Assembly (NCBI RefSeq): GCF_009601015.1 | Contig: NZ_WITJ01000003.1 | Location: forward strand, 62,001-126,000 | DNA: 64,000 nt | Direction: 5' to 3' | Origin: Lactococcus hircilactis | GTDB taxonomy: Bacteria; Bacillota; Bacilli; Lactobacillales; Streptococcaceae | Part shown: piece by piece, positions 46,737-54,219 of the stretch | Layout: the number at the start of each line of letters is the position of its first letter | Position numbering within the stretch: position 1 is the first letter of the stretch | Notes under the pieces: model-generated | Database searches by the model: none | What the model saw: the letters and a program-made list of their open reading frames with translations, nothing else | What the model was told of the DNA's origin: nothing | Made by a program: the position numbers and the translations under genes

Positions 46737-47195
46737 TCATCCTTTTTTATCTTCTTTATCTGTTATGATGGCAATAAATAAAATCACAAAACCAATCGAG
46801 AGCAAAGCATCTGCGACATTAAAAATCGGGAAATTAACAAACATCGTTTGAAACATATCCACTACAAACCCTTGACGCACACGATCAATGAAATTCCCTA
46901 ATGCACCAGAAATGATAAGTGTTAATCCCAAATAATACCACTTTTGATTTGCTTTTTTCCAAAGAAAATAAGCAGCAACGACGACAACAATCGGCGTTAA
47001 AATCATAAAAAACCACTGCTGTCCTTCTAAAGAAGACCACGCAGCGCCTTTATTTTGTAAATACGTTAATGCCAGAACATTTGGAATAAACGAGCGACTT
47101 TGCCCTAAAGGAATGTTTGCAACAATCCAATTTTTAAACACTTGATCAATCAATACACCAATCAAGATCATCACGAGCGAAATTATTTTTTTCAT
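46737..47195 (-). CDS. lspA: Lipoprotein signal peptidase
   Basis: From the ATG at 47195 the protein has 152 residues and four membrane helices. The catalytic Asp residues lie in the ISGALGNFIDRVRQGFVVDM and FNVADALLSIG boxes. It removes signal peptides from prolipoproteins at the membrane. The frame continues upstream but with no start signal. A -10 sequence ends six bases before this ATG, so the mRNA may be leaderless. Confidence 0.93.
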   Translation of the reverse strand: MKKIISLVMILIGVLIDQVFKNWIVANIPLGQSRSFIPNVLALTYLQNKGAAWSSLEGQQWFFMILTPIVVVVAAYFLWKKANQKWYYLGLTLIISGALGNFIDRVRQGFVVDMFQTMFVNFPIFNVADALLSIGFVILFIAIITDKEDKKG

Positions 47196-47201
47196 AATAT
47201 G

Positions 47202-47210
47202 ATTGTACCA
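47202..47210 (-). promoter_or_regulatory. lspA promoter, leaderless-type
   Basis: TG-G-TACAAT (hexamer 47202-47207) ends six bases before the lspA ATG. No ribosome site is seen. Confidence 0.5.
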
Positions 47211-47314
47211 TTTTTTATCATGAAATGGGGGGAAGAAAAGACTTAAAACCACACCTTTCACAGGATAAACGTGAAGAGGTAGGTTATTACTTATCACTTC
47301 ATAACGTTAACATG

Positions 47315-47351
47315 AAAAACATAGAGTAAAAAATTTTTACTCCATGTTTTT
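47315..47351 (-). terminator. Terminator after merR
   Basis: AAAACATAGAGTAAAAA pairs with TTTTTACTCCATGTTTT apart from the central AG/CC mismatch. The stem overlaps the MerR stop codon. Confidence 0.75.
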
Positions 47352-47735
47352 AGGACTTTTTATATTTTCAATCAGCCAACTTTTTAGCATTTTATTATAA
47401 ATTTCAATTTTATTGTAAAGTGTCATTAATTGTTCATCTAGTGCTTTACGCTCTAAAAGGAGAGCCTCAGAATGAGCAAAAAGCAATTCCATGCGCTCTT
47501 CAATTGTCTCTTGACCTTTTTCAGTAAGTAAAGTATAGCGTTTTATTTCTTTAATTGACATCCCTGTACTTTTAAGCTTATGTACAATTTTAGCCCATGA
47601 CACATCATCATCTGTATATAAATGACGACCATTCTCAGATTGATGAGAAAGAATTATTTTTTGAGCCTCATAATATCTGAGCGTGTCTTTACTAAAACCA
47701 GTCAATTCGGAAAATTTGCCGATTGAATATTCCAT
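47337..47735 (-). CDS. MerR-family activator
   Basis: From the ATG at 47735 (AAGAAGA upstream) the protein has 132 residues. The N-terminal helix-turn-helix reads YSIGKFSELTGFSKDTLRYYEAQKII, followed by a long coiled coil (about residues 75-120). It lacks conserved metal cysteines, so it is more like the small-molecule or aldehyde-sensing MerR group. It is divergent from an efflux operon and faces a promoter with the 19-base spacer that MerR proteins activate. Confidence 0.88.
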   Translation of the reverse strand: MEYSIGKFSELTGFSKDTLRYYEAQKIILSHQSENGRHLYTDDDVSWAKIVHKLKSTGMSIKEIKRYTLLTEKGQETIEERMELLFAHSEALLLERKALDEQLMTLYNKIEIYNKMLKSWLIENIKSPKNME

Positions 47736-47748
47736 GAAGTCTTCTTTC

Positions 47749-47779
47749 TTGACATTGAGTTCACTCCACAATGTACAAT
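47749..47779 (+). promoter_or_regulatory. MerR-dependent promoter of the efflux operon
   Basis: TTGACA (47749-47754) and TACAAT (47774-47779) are separated by 19 bases. The spacer contains the palindromic core GAGTTCACTC within ATTGAGTTCACTCCACAAT. The overlong spacer and embedded operator are the classic MerR layout. The merR gene's own extended -10 (TGTTATAAT) lies close by on the other strand. Confidence 0.8.
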
Positions 47780-47922
47780 TTTTATTATAACACAATGCCC
47801 GTTGAGTATTTTAAATAAAGTCAATTCCCCTCAAAAATACTTCTCTTATTCTATTATTGAAATATCAGATGAGTATTGATTTAAAGTTTATTCAGCATGG
47901 TCAGGAAAGAAGAAAAAACAAA

Positions 47923-48558
47923 ATGAGCAAAAAATTGACAGAAGGAACACTCTATTTGAAGAACTTTGATCAGTTTTCAAAATACATTACCCTCGCAAAA
48001 GCAACAGGTTATGTACCAGAAACTTTTGAAATAGAAGGTATCCAAGATAATATCAAGCAAAATGGTGATGTGGTGATTCGTCTTCGGTTTAGTAGGCATG
48101 GAAAAACAAGTGGCTTCTATGACGAACATTTTTCAATAATAATCCGTAAATCTGACGATCTGATATTAGGATTTGTAGATTTGAGACGAGAAAATAGTAT
48201 CACTCCAGAAGAAGTCGCACAACTTCCAAGAGAAAATGAGATGCCAGCGCTTGTAAAAAACTTTTTTGACAGTTGGGATGCGAATTATCTTAACGAACTG
48301 GATGACTACGCTTATCGCTCGCCTTACGGTGAAAATATTCTCATTAACGGTGTCAAATTAGCCGTTGCAGGTACCGAATGGAAATGGGTTGCGCCAAAAA
48401 CGCGCGATTGGGGCTGGGTCGTTTTTGGTAAAAATCGCAAACCGATCATTTTTGAGCGCAATATCCGCTGGGTAGCAGGACGTACGACGGAAAAATGGCT
48501 GCACGATACCTATCTCGAGACGGGAAGTCTTGATTTTATTCCTGTGGAGGTTGATTGA
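47923..48558 (+). CDS. Unrecognised soluble protein in the MerR-controlled operon
   Basis: The 211-residue product is taken from the ATG at 47923, which has GGAAAG upstream; a TTG 66 bases earlier is less likely. It is a soluble alpha/beta protein with no membrane segment, ending DFIPVEVD. Segments such as GTEWKWVAPKTRDWGWVVFG are Trp-rich and suggest a ligand-binding fold. I do not recognise the family. Base composition shifts to clearly higher GC after about 48300, inside the gene, and stays high through the next gene. Confidence 0.7.
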   Translation: MSKKLTEGTLYLKNFDQFSKYITLAKATGYVPETFEIEGIQDNIKQNGDVVIRLRFSRHGKTSGFYDEHFSIIIRKSDDLILGFVDLRRENSITPEEVAQLPRENEMPALVKNFFDSWDANYLNELDDYAYRSPYGENILINGVKLAVAGTEWKWVAPKTRDWGWVVFGKNRKPIIFERNIRWVAGRTTEKWLHDTYLETGSLDFIPVEVD

Positions 48559-48559
48559 T

Positions 48560-49996
48560 TTGAAAAAACCTCAATTTTTAGACATTCACGGAAAGCCCTA
48601 CCATCGCACGATGATGGTTGTTTTGCTTCTCGTTTCCGCTTTTGTCGGCATGATGTTGCAGACAATTTTGGCAGCGATTATTCCGCCACTTATGCACGAT
48701 TTTCACATTGACATTTCCACTGCGCAGCAGGGTGCGAGCCTGTTTTTACTCGGAAATGGCATTATGATTCCAATTTCTGCCTATCTTGCGACGAAGTTTT
48801 CGACGAAATGGCTGCATTTTGCCGCTTACGGCTTGTTGCTTTTTGGGACGCTCGTCATCATGATTGCGCCGACATCGAATTACTATATTTTTATTCTAGG
48901 ACGAATTATTGAAGCGGTTGCTGTTGGGCTCTCGATTCCGCTCTTGCAGTCCGTGTTTATCACGATTTTTCCGCCTGAAAAGCGCGGAAGCGCGATGGGT
49001 CTTGTCGGGATTGCTTTTGGCTTAGGACCTGCGGTCGGTCCGACTTTCGCTGGCTGGGTCATGTCTGCCAATCATACCTTTCTTGGCTTTACGTTGACTG
49101 ATTCATGGCGCTCAATTTTCCTGATTCCTGCGGTGCTTGTCGGAATTAGCTTTGTTCTCACGCCTTTTTTCATTAAGGATGTCCTGCCAAATCGTCCGAT
49201 GAAGCTGGATATTATCAGTTTTATTGCTTCAATTTTTGGCTTTGGTCTCTTTCTGCTTGGCTTTACGAATGTTGCGACAGGTGGCTGGGGAAGTATTAAG
49301 ACGGTTATTTTGCCGATTTTAGCAGGTGCGTTGATTATCGCTTATTTCATTTGGCGGCAATTTCAACTCAAAGAGCCATTACTTAATCTCCGACTTTTCA
49401 AAATTCACAACTTTTCACTTGCTGCGACGCTAACGGCGCTTGCGACAATGGCGATGATGTGCATTGAAATGTTGGTGCCGACTTATTTGCAAAATGTACG
49501 TGGGCTGACGGTGCTTTATTCGAGTTTGGCCTTGTTGCCTGGTGCACTTGTCATGGGTGTCATGCAGCCGCTCGCAGGGCGTGCTTATGATCGGATTGGT
49601 GGGAAACGCCTGGCGATTGTTGGTTTCGGCATTTTGACGATTGGGACTTTTCCCTTTATGTTTCTCACAGCAAAAACGCCTGACATTTATACAATGACGC
49701 TTTATGGTGTGCGAATGTTCGGTGTGGCACTGATTATGATGTCCATGCTCGCTGCTGCGATGGGTGCTGCACCTAAAAACGAGATTGCACATGCTTCAGC
49801 CGCAAATAATACCTTACGAACGATTGCATCAAGTCTGTCAGTTGCTTTGCTTACCAGTATTGCGCAGAATGTCGCCAGCCAAAATCATGGTAATATCTTG
49901 ATGGGCTTTCATGCTTCATTTTTGCTCGGCTTTATCCTAGCGGTTGCAGGACTCGTCTTATCATTTTTCTTGCAGAATAGGAGGACAGACGCATGA
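48560..49996 (+). CDS. MFS multidrug transporter, 14-span DHA2 type
   Basis: The product has 478 residues from the TTG at 48560, with GGAGG nine bases upstream; the open frame begins earlier inside the previous gene. It has about 14 membrane helices and MFS motifs such as LGRIIEAVAVGLSIPLLQS and the motif C-like GIAFGLGPAVGPTFAGWV. It resembles QacA/EmrB/LmrB proton-driven drug exporters. It is probably induced by the upstream MerR protein. GC-rich codons set it apart from its neighbours, suggesting transfer. Confidence 0.9.
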   Translation: MKKPQFLDIHGKPYHRTMMVVLLLVSAFVGMMLQTILAAIIPPLMHDFHIDISTAQQGASLFLLGNGIMIPISAYLATKFSTKWLHFAAYGLLLFGTLVIMIAPTSNYYIFILGRIIEAVAVGLSIPLLQSVFITIFPPEKRGSAMGLVGIAFGLGPAVGPTFAGWVMSANHTFLGFTLTDSWRSIFLIPAVLVGISFVLTPFFIKDVLPNRPMKLDIISFIASIFGFGLFLLGFTNVATGGWGSIKTVILPILAGALIIAYFIWRQFQLKEPLLNLRLFKIHNFSLAATLTALATMAMMCIEMLVPTYLQNVRGLTVLYSSLALLPGALVMGVMQPLAGRAYDRIGGKRLAIVGFGILTIGTFPFMFLTAKTPDIYTMTLYGVRMFGVALIMMSMLAAAMGAAPKNEIAHASAANNTLRTIASSLSVALLTSIAQNVASQNHGNILMGFHASFLLGFILAVAGLVLSFFLQNRRTDA

Positions 49997-50139
49997 CGAT
50001 CGTTGCAACAATTATTTTGACGATTTTGATTTATCTTATCTTTGTCTATATAACACATCCCAAAATTCGTTTGCTTGCTGGAAGTTTGGCCTTTTTAGGG
50101 CTTATTGCTTCGGTACTTATTATGATGATACATTTCTAA
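49993..50139 (+). CDS. 48-residue membrane protein after the MFS gene
   Basis: The ORF begins MTIVATIILTILIYLIFVYI and has two hydrophobic helices separated by THPKIRLLAG. AGGAGG precedes the ATG, which overlaps the MFS stop (ATGA). It may be an accessory subunit of the transporter. I recognise no family. Confidence 0.65.
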   Translation: MTIVATIILTILIYLIFVYITHPKIRLLAGSLAFLGLIASVLIMMIHF

Positions 50140-50156
50140 AATCAAAAGGTAATTAA

Positions 50157-50180
50157 AAAAACCACCAAACGGTGGTATTG
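50157..50180 (+). terminator. Terminator after the efflux operon
   Basis: ACCACC and GGTGGT pair around AAAC, followed by a short T-containing tract. Confidence 0.65.
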
Positions 50181-50331
50181 TAATAAATATAAAGAACTTG
50201 TTTTTAAAATTAAGACACGTTCTTTATATTTAAAAAATCGGTGTGAAACGAAATCACAATTTTGCTTGTGGCCCCACGCTCATTTAGACTAATATTCAAG
50301 AATAATAAAGATTATCAACCGCCCGTACTTT

Positions 50332-51441
50332 TTAAATGCCTTTAAAAACTTCGTCGGATACTTGTTTGATGTAGGCAAGTTTTGCCCATTGTTCTTCTTG
50401 TGTTAGCTGGTTGCCTTCTTCTGTAGAGGCAAAGCCACACTGGGTGGATAGGGCGAGATTTTTAAGTGGGACATATTTTTGTGCTTCGTTTAGGCGTGCT
50501 AAAATTTCTGATTTATCTTCGAGTTCTGCTTTTTTAGAGGTAAAAATTCCTAAAACAAGCAACACGTTTGCTCTGTGATTCCAGATTTCTGAGAGCGGAG
50601 CAAAGCTTCCGCTTCTTGCATCGTCATATTCAAGAAAGAAACTATCATAATTTAATTGTCCAAGATATTTTGCGACAGGTTCATAACTTCCTTCAAATAG
50701 ATATGTCGATTTGAAATTTCCGCGACAGATGTGTGTCGTCACGCGCAAATCATCAGGCAGACCATCAAGAATGCGATTGATCACATAAACAATATCTTCA
50801 CACATTTGTTCATACTTTTCATGATTTTCAGGTTCATCAATCAATCGGGCAATCAAGTACGCCCATGTGGTGTCATCAAGTTGAACGTATCTTGCACCTA
50901 ATGCGTAAAAATGAAGAATGGTTTCGTGATAGGCTTTTGCGAGATCATCCAAAAAATCTGTCCAATTTTCATAAAATTCAGGCCAGCGATCGCTTCTATG
51001 ATCACGATTTGGGATTAGTGATGGTGAAGGAATCGTAACTTTTGGCTCCACACCTTCTGGAAGCACAGATTTGAGATACTCAAAATCAGAAAAGAATGGA
51101 TGTTCTGGATTAAATGCAATCTTATCTACCAACTGAATATTCGTTGTTCTAGTTTTAGCACCATGAAATTTATATGAATCTTCTTGATTATATGACGCCA
51201 CACCATTTAATCCCCAAAGAAAATCCAAATGCCACCATGATCGGTTAAATTCACCGTCTGTCACTGCTGACAGCCCTACTTTTGCTTCATGATCAACCAA
51301 TTTTTTAATTTCTTCGTGTTGCACTTTTTTTAATTCAGCTTCTGAAATTTTATTGTCAAGATAGGCTGCTCTTGCTTCTTTTAAAGCTTGTGGACGAAGA
51401 AATGATCCGACGTGATCAAAATGGTAATGTGTGTGTGTCAT
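50332..51441 (-). CDS. MetE C-terminal-like methyltransferase (YxjG/YxjH type)
   Basis: The 369-residue protein corresponds to the catalytic half of MetE: HFDHVGSFLRP at the start, AVTDGEFNRSWWHLDF, the YVQLDDTTWAYL metal region, THICRGN and LSTQCGFAS with the last zinc Cys. Short MetE-like enzymes use alternative methyl donors such as methylcobalamin or S-methylmethionine to make methionine. It lies behind metA in the same direction. The donor cannot be read from sequence. Confidence 0.85.
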   Translation of the reverse strand: MTHTHYHFDHVGSFLRPQALKEARAAYLDNKISEAELKKVQHEEIKKLVDHEAKVGLSAVTDGEFNRSWWHLDFLWGLNGVASYNQEDSYKFHGAKTRTTNIQLVDKIAFNPEHPFFSDFEYLKSVLPEGVEPKVTIPSPSLIPNRDHRSDRWPEFYENWTDFLDDLAKAYHETILHFYALGARYVQLDDTTWAYLIARLIDEPENHEKYEQMCEDIVYVINRILDGLPDDLRVTTHICRGNFKSTYLFEGSYEPVAKYLGQLNYDSFFLEYDDARSGSFAPLSEIWNHRANVLLVLGIFTSKKAELEDKSEILARLNEAQKYVPLKNLALSTQCGFASTEEGNQLTQEEQWAKLAYIKQVSDEVFKGI

Positions 51442-51582
51442 ATAACTTCTCTTTTCTATTTTTTATTTGATTTATTGCTTGATTCAACGTGTCTCCTCTG
51501 AAAGATGACAAATAAAGGGAAATATGCTGTTACGGTGATCCTTTTTTGAGCGACGTTCGTTTTTCATGCTTGTATCGTTTTT

Positions 51583-52515
51583 TCATGCTTGATTTTCTTT
51601 CAATTTTTCAATAATATAAGGCGTTTCTTGATAAACATAATAATTGAGCCAATTTGTAAAAAGGAGCGTGGCACTGGCATGCCAGTTCATTTTTGGGGAC
51701 AAGTTTGGATCATCATTTGGAAAGTAATTTCGAGGCAAAGAAATGGGTTTATGTGCTTTGAGGTCTCTAAAATACTCTTGACTCAATGTGTCTTTATCAT
51801 ACTCAGCGTGTCCAAAAATATAAATGGCTTTATTATCTTTAGATTTGACAATGCTAATTTGTGCTTCATTTTCTCCCTGTGCTAGGATTTCCAAAGCATC
51901 ACAAGAGGCAATCTTTTCTTTTAGAACTGTCGTATGTCTTGAATGAGGAATGTAAAAGGCATCATCAAATCCAGAAAATAAAGGATCAAGTGGTTTTTTT
52001 ATGTCACTTTCAAAGATACCAAAGCATTTTTTATTTAACGGCGTCTTATCAAGATGATAGTGGTAATAAAGTCCTGCTTGCGCTCCCCAGCAAATGTGTA
52101 ATGTCGAAAAAACGTGACTTTTTGACCATTCCATCATCATGGTTAATTCTTTCCAATAATGTACTTTTTCAAATTCAAGTTCTTCAACGGGCGCACCTGT
52201 AATAATTAAACCATCATAATAATTTTGCTTGATTTCATCAAAAGTGCTGTAAAATTGATTTAAATATTCTGCTGAAGTGTTTTTGGATTGATGTGATGCT
52301 GTATGCAAAAATGTCACTTCAATCTGAAGGGGTGTATTTGAAAGGAGGCGCAGCAATTGAATTTCTGTGACTGCTTTTGTGGGCATTAAGTTGAGAATGA
52401 TGATTTTTAAGGGTCGAATTTGTTGCGTTTGCGCTCGTGTATCATTCATGATAAAGATATTTTCTTTCGCTAAAATAGGAATTGCGGCGAGATTTTGATC
52501 CACTTTAATGGGCAT
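51583..52515 (-). CDS. metA: Homoserine O-acyltransferase
   Basis: The product has 310 residues from the ATG at 52515, which has AAGGAG just upstream. It shows MetA features: LNLMPTKAVTEIQLLRLLSNTPLQ, GLIITGAPVEELEFEKVHYW, the nucleophile in LHICWGAQAGLYYHYHL, and the His/Glu pair in FGHAEYDKDTL. It activates homoserine with acetyl- or succinyl-CoA to start methionine synthesis. A T-box leader precedes it. Confidence 0.94.
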   Translation of the reverse strand: MPIKVDQNLAAIPILAKENIFIMNDTRAQTQQIRPLKIIILNLMPTKAVTEIQLLRLLSNTPLQIEVTFLHTASHQSKNTSAEYLNQFYSTFDEIKQNYYDGLIITGAPVEELEFEKVHYWKELTMMMEWSKSHVFSTLHICWGAQAGLYYHYHLDKTPLNKKCFGIFESDIKKPLDPLFSGFDDAFYIPHSRHTTVLKEKIASCDALEILAQGENEAQISIVKSKDNKAIYIFGHAEYDKDTLSQEYFRDLKAHKPISLPRNYFPNDDPNLSPKMNWHASATLLFTNWLNYYVYQETPYIIEKLKENQA

Positions 52516-52545
52516 ATTTCTCCTTTCTTTCAAAAATATTGCGTC

Positions 52546-52800
52546 AAAAAGCCCCTATTTACATTGCTGTAAACAAGGGCGATTGAATTTTTTAATCGTG
52601 ATACCACCTTGATTTGAGCTTTGTTCACACAAAACTCCTCGTTCAGTACAAAATACTGTTGCTTTTATCGGGGCGTCCGTCAAGAAATCAATTCTTGAGA
52701 GCTCAAAGACCATTTTCACTTCTTTTGTGATTATTTCCTTTCAGCATTTGGAAACTCTCTAAAAATCGTTCTTGAAGTTACTTATCTTATCCGCTTTTAT
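52546..52800 (-). promoter_or_regulatory. T-box riboswitch upstream of metA
   Basis: On the minus strand the leader holds the T-box core AAGGTGGTATCACG (complement of 52597-52610). A terminator follows (GCCC...GTTTAC with GTAAA...GGGC, then TTTTT, 52546-52580), with a long upstream stem I region. ATG in the context GAAAATGGTC is the likely specifier, which fits tRNA-Met. Uncharged tRNA would favour read-through into metA. The remaining A/T-rich gap to 53017 holds the malY-type gene's start region. Confidence 0.85.
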
Positions 52801-53017
52801 ATTGAATTGGAAGCATTGAGAGATTTCTCAAGTGCATAATTTTATTTTAACAGATTTTTTTGATGGTGGACTTTTAATTTTTTTATTCACTGATAATATT
52901 TTTATCTTATTGATTATTTATCAGTCCATAAAAAAATAATATGATGATAAGCACGCCAAACTAGACAGGAAAAGGATATAATGGTGGAGATACTAAAAGA
53001 ATGATGAGAGAAAAATT

Positions 53018-54187
53018 ATGACAATCTATGATTTTACCACACAACCTAATCGTTTGGCGCATCGTGCAGTCAAATATCAAGCACCAGAAGTCAAATACGG
53101 AGTGCTTCCTTTATGGATTGCGGATATGGATTTTTTAGCTTTTCCTGCTTTGGTTGAAACGGCGCAAGCTTATGTGGATCACCACCTCTATGGGTATTCT
53201 TATGCTAGTGATTCATTGTTTGAACGGATTTCTGACTGGGAAGAAAAACGGCATCACTACCACTACTCACGGGAATCTATTGTTCTTGTTGAAGGAGTGG
53301 TTCCAGCCATTGGAATCGCAATTCAAGCATTCACAGATAAAAACGATGGCATTTTAATTAATACACCTGCTTATCCGCCTTTTGCGCGAACGATTCAGCT
53401 GAATGATCGAAAATTAGTAACTTCAGAATTGCTTTTTGATGAAGAAGAGGGCCAGTTTTTATTAAATTTTGATGAAATTGAGCAACTTTTTAAGAATCAA
53501 AAGGTCAAAATGTTTATTTTTTGTAGTCCTCAAAATCCTGGCGGGCGAGTTTGGTCTGCTTTTGAACTTAATCGCTTGGGAGAATTATGTCAAACCTATT
53601 CTGTGCTTTTGATTTCAGATGAAATTCATCAAGATTTGGTATGGAATGGTCATGAACATCATTCATTCCACACGATTTCTCCTGATTTTAAAAAGTTTTC
53701 GATTGTTTTATCTTCTGCAACTAAAACGTTTAATATCGCTGATACGAAATGTTCTTTTGCTTTGATTGAAGATGAGGTGTTGCGAGAAGCGTATTTGAAA
53801 CAACGTTTAGCAAATAATCAGCATGAAATCAATGAGTTAGGACTTTTAATGACGGAAACTGCATTTCAAGAAGGTGAGCAATGGTTAGAAGCATTGAAGC
53901 CTGTCATTGAAAAAAATATTGATTATATCTACGCAGAACTGAGTCAAAAAACTAAGATTAAAGTGATGAAACCGCAAGGAACTTATCTGATATGGCTTGA
54001 TTTTTCAGCTTATGCTTTATCTGATCACGCATTGCATGAAAAATTATTGCATGAAGCAAAAGTCATCTTAAACGAAGGCATTTCATTTGGAAAAGGTGGA
54101 GCTTCCCACGCCAGACTCAATGTTGCAGCGCCATTTTCAGTGATTCAAGACGCCAGCCAAAGAATCTGTGACGCTTTTAAAAAATGA
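53018..54187 (+). CDS. MalY/PatB-type PLP C-S lyase or aminotransferase
   Basis: The 389-residue fold-type I PLP enzyme has WIADMDF near the start, SPQNPGGRVW, LISDEIHQDLVW and the PLP lysine Lys236 in SATKTFNIADTK. MalY/PatB proteins cleave cystathionine or cysteine conjugates, so it may give homocysteine for MetE. A TATAAT (52977-52982) lies about 35 bases upstream. Confidence 0.88.
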   Translation: MTIYDFTTQPNRLAHRAVKYQAPEVKYGVLPLWIADMDFLAFPALVETAQAYVDHHLYGYSYASDSLFERISDWEEKRHHYHYSRESIVLVEGVVPAIGIAIQAFTDKNDGILINTPAYPPFARTIQLNDRKLVTSELLFDEEEGQFLLNFDEIEQLFKNQKVKMFIFCSPQNPGGRVWSAFELNRLGELCQTYSVLLISDEIHQDLVWNGHEHHSFHTISPDFKKFSIVLSSATKTFNIADTKCSFALIEDEVLREAYLKQRLANNQHEINELGLLMTETAFQEGEQWLEALKPVIEKNIDYIYAELSQKTKIKVMKPQGTYLIWLDFSAYALSDHALHEKLLHEAKVILNEGISFGKGGASHARLNVAAPFSVIQDASQRICDAFKK

Positions 54188-54219
54188 AAAAAAGACAAGT
54201 TTTGCTTGTCTTTTTTATT
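54187..54219. terminator. Convergent terminator
   Basis: AAGACAAG and CTTGTCTT pair around TTTTG, with A and T runs on both sides. It serves the lyase gene and parC. Confidence 0.88.

Noticed and set aside
51258-51273. CTGTCACTGCTGACAG in the MetE-like gene as a palindrome copy
   Set aside because: It encodes the conserved AVTDGEF motif of the family, so the similarity is explained by protein function.
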